From NCBI GenBank assembly GCA_045654885.1, contig JAZOOF010000051.1, forward strand, positions 124,001-188,000: 64,000 bases of DNA, written 5' to 3'. The first letter of the stretch is position 1. The number at the start of each line of letters is the position of its first letter. Shown here in pieces: positions 54,501 to 60,315 of this stretch. The notes beneath the pieces are model-generated. The model saw only the letters and a program-made list of their open reading frames with translations, had not been told where the DNA came from and made no database searches. The position numbers and the translations under genes were made by a program. This DNA comes from HGM04593 sp045654885 (lineage in GTDB: Bacteria > Bacteroidota > Bacteroidia > Bacteroidales > Bacteroidaceae).

Positions 54501-56111
54501 AGGGGTGTCTTTGTATTCTTCACCATCGAATAAGAAATTTTCGTAGCTGTCCATGCCGTACTCCAACTCGAAATTTTTTCTATACATTTTTTTGATATTC
54601 TCTGGTGCTTCTCCATCTTTTTCTACTGATTTTCTAACCCAGATTACATTGTTGTTTATCAAGAAGTTAATGGTGCTGACCATCTCTCCCAAGAATCTTT
54701 CCAAATCTGCCTGTCTATTTCTTGAAAAGATATTTGTTTTTGCTATAAGTATGGGTATGAAAAGTGCAGTGTCATGCCTGTAACTCTCAGTAGTTTTGAA
54801 TGCTGTCAAAAGCTCAGGAAGGTACGGGTGACGCTCTGTCTCGTCATATATTTTTTTAACGATATTCTGCTTGTAATTGTTTAATTGGGGAATATAGTCT
54901 CCAATGGTTTCTGCATTAGAGTTCCCTTCTAGTTCGTTCCACAGCCAATCCCTGATGTCACGTTCCTCATCATCGGATGAAATTGGTGGAATTGTAATGA
55001 CTTTTGTCAATTGGTCATCATCAAATGGCTTGCGGCCATAATCTCTCCATCGTTCGCGAAAATTATTAAAAGCAGACGGAATGGTTGTGGCTATTATGTA
55101 TATATGATTGAAATTTGTTACTATATCAAAGAAATCAAATAACTCATTATTTGACAGCATGCCAAAGACATCCTTAATCTGGTCGCATAGAATGAAGAAT
55201 TCGTTTAATGTGTTTTTTTTGTTGTAATGATCCTTCTCTCCTTCCAGGAAGTGATACACCTCTTTAATATTGTCCTGGTTAAGGACAATTATATTTTTGT
55301 CGGCGAGGAATCCCAATGCATATTGTTCATTCTTAGTGGAACTGATTTGAGTCAATTGTTGCGGGTCGGCAAGCAACTGGTATATGGCACGTGTTTTTCC
55401 GGCTCCTGGAGCTCCCTGTAGAACAATAAACTTGCGTTGTTCAGCCATTGCTTCTTGCAGCATGCCATCAACAGAGCGTCTTTGACAATATTTGTTGCCA
55501 AGGAAACCATTGATAACATTGGCTCTATTTTCATCAAAATAGAGCTCTTTGGCTTCAACATCACGGCCAAATCGTGATATCTTTGCAAGGAATTTTGCTC
55601 TGAATAGTTTGTCTGTATAATACAGTCTTATGAATTCCTCGTGTAATTCTTTGAGTAAATCATCTATTTTGTTGTATTCGTAGCTTATACAGTAATGTTC
55701 TTCTTTGTTATTTTGTATTTGCTTTGCCTGTTGTTGGATGTAGTCAAATGTTACGTGGTTCTCCGGGATGGGCTCATTCTTTTTTTCTACAGGTATATTT
55801 ATAGGGTGAAATACGCTGATAATTATCTGTAAACCCCTATTTTGTGCTTCAAGCACAAGTTCCAACTCCTTCCATGTGTTATAGCCGACCGTATGTTGGG
55901 GTATTAGGCATATGAACCAATCGGCACTCAGTATTATGTCGTTTATTTCCTCTTGTTTTGTTATTGTGCCCCAAACAGTTGCATGTTCGGCACAGTCATA
56001 TATCCAGTCAATTTTTATGATATTGAGCCTCTGTAATTCTATTAATTTGTCCTTTACGCACTTTTTTTCTTCAAGTTTAACAGCGCTGGAAATAACGATT
56101 TTTAGTTTCAT
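51576..56111 (-). CDS. Large STAND-type NTPase with TIR-like N-terminal domain (candidate anti-phage protein)
   Basis: A 1511-residue protein with the three-part plan of STAND defence proteins. Residues 1-105 form an alternating beta/alpha domain like TIR or DUF4062 (KIVISSAV, SADWFICLIPQHTVGYN, then TWKELELVLEAQNRG; a Glu at 82 or 84 sits where TIR NADases keep their catalytic Glu). The NTPase follows with Walker A GAPGAGKT (233-240), a Walker-B-like FFILCDQ (305-311) and sensor HIYIIATT (about 336-342). From about 400 to the end it is helical and repeat-rich, without recognised enzymatic motifs, as expected for a ligand sensor. The gene is much AT-richer than its neighbours, stands alone, and carries no partner gene in the same direction. 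It is not assigned to a known Avs type here. Confidence 0.8.
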   Translation of the reverse strand: MKLKIVISSAVKLEEKKCVKDKLIELQRLNIIKIDWIYDCAEHATVWGTITKQEEINDIILSADWFICLIPQHTVGYNTWKELELVLEAQNRGLQIIISVFHPINIPVEKKNEPIPENHVTFDYIQQQAKQIQNNKEEHYCISYEYNKIDDLLKELHEEFIRLYYTDKLFRAKFLAKISRFGRDVEAKELYFDENRANVINGFLGNKYCQRRSVDGMLQEAMAEQRKFIVLQGAPGAGKTRAIYQLLADPQQLTQISSTKNEQYALGFLADKNIIVLNQDNIKEVYHFLEGEKDHYNKKNTLNEFFILCDQIKDVFGMLSNNELFDFFDIVTNFNHIYIIATTIPSAFNNFRERWRDYGRKPFDDDQLTKVITIPPISSDDEERDIRDWLWNELEGNSNAETIGDYIPQLNNYKQNIVKKIYDETERHPYLPELLTAFKTTESYRHDTALFIPILIAKTNIFSRNRQADLERFLGEMVSTINFLINNNVIWVRKSVEKDGEAPENIKKMYRKNFELEYGMDSYENFLFDGEEYKDTPLSTAYSYGINEIIWNELEREDFSRHIKGEGTVLKNIQECQDVVRAAKEFHRAFPNIRSLRRILPRIPRTNCYEEASKELWNYVYKECEKYDPKDGEVEEFLTTVGMLIGRAKELSQIKEAINIITNKNLSPDYNTIGELYSTKIHLNKGIRTEITNYISELQECYQLRYENFFSLSRRITFYDMTFDEAIKEVTESKYVLNGCEKAMTLQEAVAATTTKIELFNLERLFALLARKGETVEQWKRLFELHKSLHINIKRSAIYQYFSVIVDQFKSHVTNEEETERKMLTELQELIEQFGNVIANEDKESCYFYSIEASWSFKQALPIYQYYLECFDTDNQRLISIALRTVCNNEFQTALNFLIETDERLKAKKQKLSDICYNNLIKSAPNMGEALGVVPYITHLQDHTLTSILTILKNRKIEDKQSHSGFKTDPKIFYYAYSAIMRDVFFELRKSPHVIGILYDLSTTHKHERFIRNTFLSHIEESERYELIDYSTTISSIRMRKKYRSLEETWQIFNICRNYFHNNKRYVDSELYNSMMSKLIELGEKGIEQEEILLDAIDRLRNIINEDYNRIIRDEHFVPSLYRLFPEKRIVDDAGNINKEFINDINSTYFTKNQALNNILKELKKEEYGFDIMWKFYEYMIEYYHKNGKRKTLRPDIRTVTLLMEAVQTAEQLEKAEDAAKIWGFESALLSNRLLRDAHEKARKEVSCNPIEEKKMTPPNRKPIKQEDKNNYKDRTDNVIELAKKDIYTYGCLTSVQTNKYLDDIHNIIKDINKSKFLRPDIAKKCKVGVYMNILNNLIDKYYNKLSFDAISYTYLVKISPKWDVKRWIEEFQKHEEEYKHDFVFCSAISCSFDVCNEDIDIGLSYFDFWQDIVHNIGYDPTDPTSVSEFTEVSQFNNVEDFDGYWLTRSNHSILEMRHFWRNRHDKTALRFIKEEMEHFEQHGVQFPQLLIDKESIDFKDIIEEYADLIN

Positions 56112-56320
56112 GATTATTGATCTTCAGGTTTGACGTGTTTTATTTGCTCTAAAGATATATTGTTTTATTTGAAAATCATAATAAATAGGTAATTGAATAA
56201 GATTAAGGTGGTATATTATTGTTCACTTCAGTTTGTACCCTCTTTTTTTATTGCTATCATAAATATCCCTCCCCCGAGACCGCTTCTCAATACTTTATTG
56301 GCCAAAATAGATTTAATAAA

Positions 56321-56358
56321 AATAAGGGAACAAGTCAAAATAGACTTGCTCCCTTATT
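56321..56358 (-). terminator. Terminator hairpin behind the displaced DUF2795 3' end
   Basis: A 16-bp stem with one mismatch (56321-56336 and 56343-56358) with a 6-nt loop, T-rich on the minus-strand exit. It is followed, as at the intact gene, by the shared ATTGTAAATC. Confidence 0.7.
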
Positions 56359-56389
56359 GTAAATCAGCGATTTATCGATTGATTCCTTA

Positions 56390-56428
56390 TCAATACTCCT
56401 CTTCATCAAAGAAATCTTGCCTCCTTTT
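56390..56428 (-). pseudogene. Displaced 3' end of a DUF2795-like gene
   Basis: The minus-strand frame reads KRRQDFFDEEEY followed by a stop. The last residues match the C-terminus DFFFDEEEY of the intact DUF2795 gene at 58821-59042. Both copies are followed, downstream, by ATTGTAAATC and then a terminator hairpin. The rest of the gene is missing here. It looks like the 3' end left behind after insertion of DNA into that gene, or a decayed paralogue. Confidence 0.6.
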
Positions 56429-56470
56429 TACTCCCTGATAACCACCAATATATAACTGACTATCCCGTTG

Positions 56471-56507
56471 GGGTAGTATTCGGGCAGTATCTGGTATATT
56501 GGGCAGT
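56471..56507. repeat. GGGCAGT repeats, left group
   Basis: GGG(C/T)AGT occurs at 56471 (T variant), 56482 and 56501. The first two are exactly 11 bp apart, the same spacing as in the right group at 58615-58741. Confidence 0.6.
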
Positions 56508-56596
56508 GCCGAAATGCCTTTTTAATTACTCTAAAATTGTCTCAAAATCTACTACTCCTCTTCTTCGGAGAGGATAAACCAGCAAAAAAATATTTG

Positions 56597-56848
56597 TTAG
56601 ACACCGAAATACTTCTCAAAGAACGACTTCAACTTCTCTATCACAGTCTTCTTTTTCTCTTGCCTGTTGCCACCACCGAAGCGGGACATTGCTGGGAGTA
56701 TCTTGTCAATGTCTGTGCCTGTTGTGCGTATCGCTCCATCACGAAAAGCGTTCTCCACGAACTTGGCGGTCTCGTCCGCTTTCAGGTTCTCACTTGTGAT
56801 AATCTCATTCAGTTCGTCCTGCTTACACTGCTTTTCATATGCCTCCCA
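56597..56848 (-). pseudogene. Remnant of a type I restriction hsdR gene (C-terminal 83 codons)
   Basis: The minus-strand frame gives 83 codons and a stop, ending FEKYFGV. Segments such as FVENAFRDGAIRTTGTDIDK, ILPAMSRFGGGNRQEKKKTV and IEKLKSFFEKYFGV match the characteristic C-terminus of type I restriction endonuclease R subunits. An in-frame TAA lies immediately upstream (56849-56851), and no start codon or upstream coding sequence remains. No hsdM or hsdS is present in the window. The restriction system has thus been lost except for this end. Confidence 0.8.
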
Positions 56849-57086
56849 TTAGAGCAAAAAAATGGAATTTACTTGTCTTGTTCCTTAATAATCGGAATAA
56901 TAAATTCCGATTTATCGGTGTAAAGATATATAAATCATTTGAATATTTCATTATACGAAGATTTTTCCCCACCTTGGTAATTGTGTCTCTTCGCATTCTT
57001 ATTCTATGCAATAATGATTTTGGTGTTATTTTAAAAATCGTAATCAACAAAAATAATAATTATTTCTTCGTCGGCAAAAAAAGAAA

Positions 57087-57107
57087 CAGCCACCATTTCG
57101 GCGGCTG
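57087..57107 (-). terminator. Intrinsic terminator of the secreted-protein gene
   Basis: An 8-bp stem with one G-T-type mismatch (57087-57094 and 57100-57107) and a 5-nt loop is followed on the minus strand by TTTCTTTTTTT. Confidence 0.75.
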
Positions 57108-57163
57108 CATAATGAAGATAGTTTTATGTATTGAAGGTGGTTATTCCTTGATTCTTGTTTTTG

Positions 57164-57796
57164 TTATTTGCTGTTCATCACATTTTTGAAGTCTTCCATA
57201 AAAAGCACTCCTGTATTGAAATATTCAAAAGCGATAGACATCGTTTTCATCATCGCGGGGTACTTTTCCTTGTTCTTGTTATAGAGCTTGTTGAATTCCT
57301 CTTGTTGGTGATTGCCATCAATAATGTTCGACCAATAGAATTGCCAAAATTGCATCTGATGTCCTTTTTCTATTTTTGACAAACAATATAGGAATACATC
57401 ATTTCTATGTTGCATTGTGTAATGTAGCAATCCTTGCAGATGGTTTGGTGCATCGGCGTCAAGCAAGGCTCCAACCGATAATGCTATTAACTTATTACAG
57501 TATAGAGTGTCGTTTATTGCATAACATTCCGCGAGAGCCTTTATGTGCTCATATGCTTGGCTGTACATTGACAAGTCGTACCCTTCCTTGTCGCTGTATT
57601 TATATGTAGAGTTAAAATCGTCCCAATTATCAGGAAAAGCCTTGAAAAAATCTAGTTGCAACTCTCTTGATTGTGGATTTTTAAATAATTTTCTGTATGT
57701 TTTATTCATCAGTGCAGTGTCAACAGGGAAATATTGTGCTGTGGCTGTTGAAAGTAGCGTCGCAAATAGCAATAGCGTAAGAAAAATCTGTTTCAT
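57164..57796 (-). CDS. Secreted or periplasmic helical protein of unknown function (possible immunity partner)
   Basis: A 210-residue protein with a clear signal peptide (MKQIFLTLLLFATLLSTATA, cleavage near AQYF). The mature part is helical, rich in Tyr, Phe, Asn and Lys, with no enzymatic motif that I recognise. It starts 25 bp after the DUF5675 gene and ends in a terminator, so the two genes form a bicistronic unit. A periplasmic protein following a putative cell-wall enzyme would suit an immunity protein, but this is inference from position only. Confidence 0.7.
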   Translation of the reverse strand: MKQIFLTLLLFATLLSTATAQYFPVDTALMNKTYRKLFKNPQSRELQLDFFKAFPDNWDDFNSTYKYSDKEGYDLSMYSQAYEHIKALAECYAINDTLYCNKLIALSVGALLDADAPNHLQGLLHYTMQHRNDVFLYCLSKIEKGHQMQFWQFYWSNIIDGNHQQEEFNKLYNKNKEKYPAMMKTMSIAFEYFNTGVLFMEDFKNVMNSK

Positions 57797-57821
57797 AAGA
57801 AAAATTGTTTCTAAAAATACA

Positions 57822-58412
57822 TTACTCGGAATCTACATTTATTTTTATTCCATTATGTCCGTAGTTGTCAAAAAAATCAAAAAGTTCTTTTGCTTTTTTC
57901 TTGGATTCCCAAACATTGTAAGTTTCAGTCTCTTTATCATATGAATAATTTTCGCCAGGCAAAAAACAGCCTTCCGTATCCTTCCCATAATTACCAGTAT
58001 GTATGGCAATGCCACTACGACCGGGCACACTATCTACATACCATTGATAAGTTAATTGAATATCTGTTTCTCCTCTTTTTCTTTTTTCTGTGTTTATCCT
58101 TTCTTCTAATATTTTCTTAGGAATGACTTTGTAGTTTCCTTGTGCAATTGATGTATCACTATTTTTTATTTTTGCTCTATTATAGTCTGTTTCTGGTTCA
58201 AGAAAATAACCTTTTATTGAGTCTATTTTATTGCCTGTTTCATCGTATGCCATTGCAATAAATTTGCTCACAGTGCTTTTCTTACCATACCCGATTCTAG
58301 TTGTATTTACAATAACATTAGTTTTTGGCTTTTGTATTATTTCACCCTCTTGGCCATCCTCAAATGCTGTTGCAATTTCAAAAATGCTTGGTCTGTTTAA
58401 GTAATTTGCCAT
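57822..58412 (-). CDS. DUF5675-family protein (L,D-transpeptidase-like motif)
   Basis: A 196-residue protein without a signal peptide. The C-terminal half carries the DUF5675 signature, WYVDSVPGRSGIAIHTGNY followed by GKDTEGCFLPGENYSYD (about 123-158). The IHTGN and TEGC pair looks like the His and Cys positions of YkuD L,D-transpeptidases, so a cell-wall activity is possible. Residues 1-60 are unassigned. It has its own canonical promoter at 58504-58534 and is followed by a secreted partner gene. Homologous proteins occur in phage-derived and secretion contexts; here the evidence is the motif alone. Confidence 0.72.
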   Translation of the reverse strand: MANYLNRPSIFEIATAFEDGQEGEIIQKPKTNVIVNTTRIGYGKKSTVSKFIAMAYDETGNKIDSIKGYFLEPETDYNRAKIKNSDTSIAQGNYKVIPKKILEERINTEKRKRGETDIQLTYQWYVDSVPGRSGIAIHTGNYGKDTEGCFLPGENYSYDKETETYNVWESKKKAKELFDFFDNYGHNGIKINVDSE

Positions 58413-58503
58413 ATTAAAAAAGTTTTACTGTCAATAATACCGCAAAATTACTGTATGATTCCCGTGGCAAGGTTGCTGATTTGCCACTTTCTTATTATTA
58501 CCC

Positions 58504-58534
58504 CAAATATACAACCTCAACCATCGGTTGTCAA
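58504..58534 (-). promoter_or_regulatory. Canonical promoter of the DUF5675 bicistron
   Basis: On the minus strand TTG (58534-58532) is followed by a 20-nt spacer and TATATTTG (58511-58504), matching the Bacteroidales consensus. The start codon at 58412 lies about 85 nt beyond the expected transcription start. Confidence 0.78.
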
Positions 58535-58614
58535 TACCTTGTCGGGAAAAGATTTACTATTTTGTTTACTTTAACAAACAGGTGTTTTTGCAAAAAGTGC
58601 CTTGTAGAGCATCT

Positions 58615-58747
58615 GGGCAGTGCTTGGGCAGTGTCATCCCTCTTACTTACTACTCCTTTTTTCAGGAGGATTTGGTAATAGTTTCAGGGCAGTATTTGGG
58701 CAGTCTCGCCCCATTTTCGGGCAGTATTTGGGCAGTATTTAGGCAAA
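58615..58747. repeat. 11-bp-phased GGGCAGT repeats, right group
   Basis: GGGCAGT occurs at 58615, 58626, 58687, 58698, 58719 and 58730, with a degenerate AGGCAAA at 58741. Neighbouring copies within each set are exactly 11 bp apart, about one helical turn. The extended unit is GGGCAGTATTT. Confidence 0.8.
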
Positions 58748-58751
58748 AAAA

Positions 58752-58776
58752 GACCGACTGGACTGCCCAGTCGGTC
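58752..58776 (-). terminator. Intrinsic terminator of the DUF2795 gene
   Basis: A perfect 10-bp stem (GACCGACTGG and complement, 58752-58761 and 58767-58776) with a 5-nt loop is followed on the minus strand by T7. Confidence 0.85.
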
Positions 58777-58820
58777 ATTGTAAATCGTTGATATTTGTGT
58801 GTTTAACCTATATCAACCTC

Positions 58821-59042
58821 TTAATACTCCTCCTCGTCAAAGAAGAAATCCTCTTTGCTTGGGTAGTCGGGCCAGATGTCTTCTATGCTTTCGTAAACAT
58901 CGCCTTCGTCCTCAATCTCCTGCAGGTTCTCAATAACCTCCAATGGCGCGCCCGAGCGTACTGCGTAGTCAATGAGCTCGTCCTTTGTTGCCGGCCATGG
59001 TGCATCCTCCAATTTAGATGCCAATTCAAGTGTCCAATACAT
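58821..59042 (-). CDS. DUF2795 domain protein
   Basis: A 73-residue acidic protein of the DUF2795 family, very conserved in Bacteroidales but of unknown function. It begins MYWTLELASKLEDAPWPATK, with the DUF2795 core PATKDELIDYAVRSGAPLEV, and ends in an acidic tail SKEDFFFDEEEY. It has no membrane segment. Its 3' end is repeated in degenerate form at 56390-56428, suggesting that DNA has entered the chromosome at this 3' end. Confidence 0.88.
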   Translation of the reverse strand: MYWTLELASKLEDAPWPATKDELIDYAVRSGAPLEVIENLQEIEDEGDVYESIEDIWPDYPSKEDFFFDEEEY

Positions 59043-59103
59043 ATCTAAAAAGTATTATTTTGTTAGTTTTTGTTAAGTGCGTGCAAAAGTAACTTAATTT
59101 TAT

Positions 59104-59643
59104 TTATTTGCAAGCCTTTTGCCATATTTTTTCCTTTCCGTCGAGGAGTTGGCGCTGGAGCACGAACAGGTAGTCCGACAGACGGTTCACGTACACCATT
59201 GCAAGGGGTGGAATTTCATGCTCTTTGCCAAGTGTTGTCATCCCCCTTTCGGCACGGCGGCAGATGGTGCGGCATACATTGGCGCGGGCAGCCTGCTCAG
59301 TGCCTGCGGGCAGTATGAAACTTTTCAACTGCGGCAGCGAGGCGCTTATGGCATCAATCTCTTTTTCAAGTTTTTCGATGTCGCTCTCGTCAACAGGGCT
59401 ATCTTGGCAATTCTCATTTGCCAGGTGACACCCGATGTTGAATATGCAGTTTTCAATCTCTTCTATGAAACCTATGGTTTGGGCATTGTCGAGCGATGCG
59501 GCAAGCAACCCCAAATGGGCATTCAGCTCATCGAGCGTGCCGTATGCCTCCACCCTTGGATGGTCTTTTGCAACGCGTGTACCGCCGCATAGCGAGGTGG
59601 TGCCGTTGTCACCTGTTCCTGTGTATATGGTAGCTTTTTTCAT
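59104..59643 (-). CDS. PduO-type cob(I)alamin adenosyltransferase
   Basis: It converts cob(I)alamin to adenosylcobalamin using ATP. The 179-residue protein starts with the P-loop-like YTGTGDNGTTSLCGG (about 7-21) and RVEAYGTLDELNAHLG, with the ATP-binding R and E residues. The C-terminal CRTICRRAERGMTTLG and NRLSDYLFVLQR motifs are characteristic of PduO/MMAB enzymes. It is 7 bp downstream of the methyltransferase gene and lies in the metK unit. Confidence 0.95.
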   Translation of the reverse strand: MKKATIYTGTGDNGTTSLCGGTRVAKDHPRVEAYGTLDELNAHLGLLAASLDNAQTIGFIEEIENCIFNIGCHLANENCQDSPVDESDIEKLEKEIDAISASLPQLKSFILPAGTEQAARANVCRTICRRAERGMTTLGKEHEIPPLAMVYVNRLSDYLFVLQRQLLDGKEKIWQKACK

Positions 59644-59650
59644 TTCGGGG

Positions 59651-60298
59651 CTATCTTTTCAGTGTGTAGTGCTGTTTTATTCTCTCCTTGTCAAAGAGTA
59701 GCAGTCCGTAGCTGTACATGTCGTATGTGATTACCGTGGCAGTGTCGCCAACAAGCTGTTGCCACCACTCCTGTATGCTCTTGTTGCGGTTTATGCCGTC
59801 AACAACAATAATGCTGTTTTTGTTTGTGTGGGGCAGTGCGGCACGTAGCAGCGCGTATGCATCATCGGTTGCGCTTGCATCAACATAGAGCATGCCTATT
59901 TCTCCCACCTTCTCAATGATTGCAGGCAGTTGTTCTGTGCTGTGGGCAATGTTGCACCCCATCTCGTTAAGCAGGGATTGGCGGCCGTCCGTCATTTCCG
60001 CGGGGGCTATGGCATAGTGCGTCACGCTCGGCCTTGCAAGCTGCATTGTACATGCCGCAGTGGCGCTTCCCATGGAGATGCAGCTTGCGGGACTGTGATG
60101 GTTGACAATGCGGAAGAGCTCGCGGAAATGGCTGCGCTTGCGACGGTTGCCGCCGACAATCTTGTCTAACACTGGGTAGGCATAGTAGGGTAACCTCTCC
60201 TTCAGCACTTGCGTGACGAAGAAAAAGGACGAGGGGGATTGTATTCCATATCCCCCATTGTGCCTTTTACGGTTTATCCAGTCGCCAAACTTTAGCAT
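59651..60298 (-). CDS. SAM-dependent methyltransferase-like protein
   Basis: A 215-residue protein related to class I SAM-dependent methyltransferases. The ATG at 60298 (MLKFGDWINRKRHNGGYGIQ) is preferred because an earlier start at 60367 would overlap metK. The Rossmann-like segment includes CISMGSATAACTMQL at about 80, a position where motif I (GxGxG) would be expected but is degenerate. SIIVVDGINRNKSIQEWWQ is near 170. Family membership is likely, but loss of the canonical motif I makes activity uncertain. It follows metK by 17 bp. Confidence 0.75.
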   Translation of the reverse strand: MLKFGDWINRKRHNGGYGIQSPSSFFFVTQVLKERLPYYAYPVLDKIVGGNRRKRSHFRELFRIVNHHSPASCISMGSATAACTMQLARPSVTHYAIAPAEMTDGRQSLLNEMGCNIAHSTEQLPAIIEKVGEIGMLYVDASATDDAYALLRAALPHTNKNSIIVVDGINRNKSIQEWWQQLVGDTATVITYDMYSYGLLLFDKERIKQHYTLKR

Positions 60299-60315
60299 TG
60301 CCTGTCGACCTGATA

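Larger units (their letters stand above)
56112..57163. other. 1.05-kb intergenic segment with gene remnants and repeats
   Basis: No intact gene was found. Items inside are annotated separately: a 16-bp hairpin, a displaced 3' end of a DUF2795-type gene, 11-bp-phased GGGCAGT motifs, the last 83 codons of an hsdR-like gene, and the terminator of the secreted-protein gene. Short open frames on either strand are not supported. It is strongly AT rich outside the hsdR remnant. Confidence 0.7.
58413..58820. other. 408-bp intergenic segment between DUF5675 and DUF2795 genes
   Basis: No gene was found. It contains the DUF5675 promoter (58504-58534), 6-7 GGGCAGT repeats, and the terminator of the DUF2795 gene. 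Confidence 0.8.

Noticed and set aside
56891..56911. 8-bp hairpin ATCGGAAT...ATTCCGAT near the hsdR remnant
   Set aside because: No U-tract on either strand and no gene end nearby, so it is not a supported terminator.
56537..56923. 128-codon plus-strand open frame over the hsdR remnant
   Set aside because: It is antisense to clear HsdR-like coding sequence and its composition is not protein-like.
58615..58747. GGGCAGT repeats considered as a CRISPR array
   Set aside because: Units are 7-11 bp, spacers are 4 bp or irregular, and no cas genes are present.
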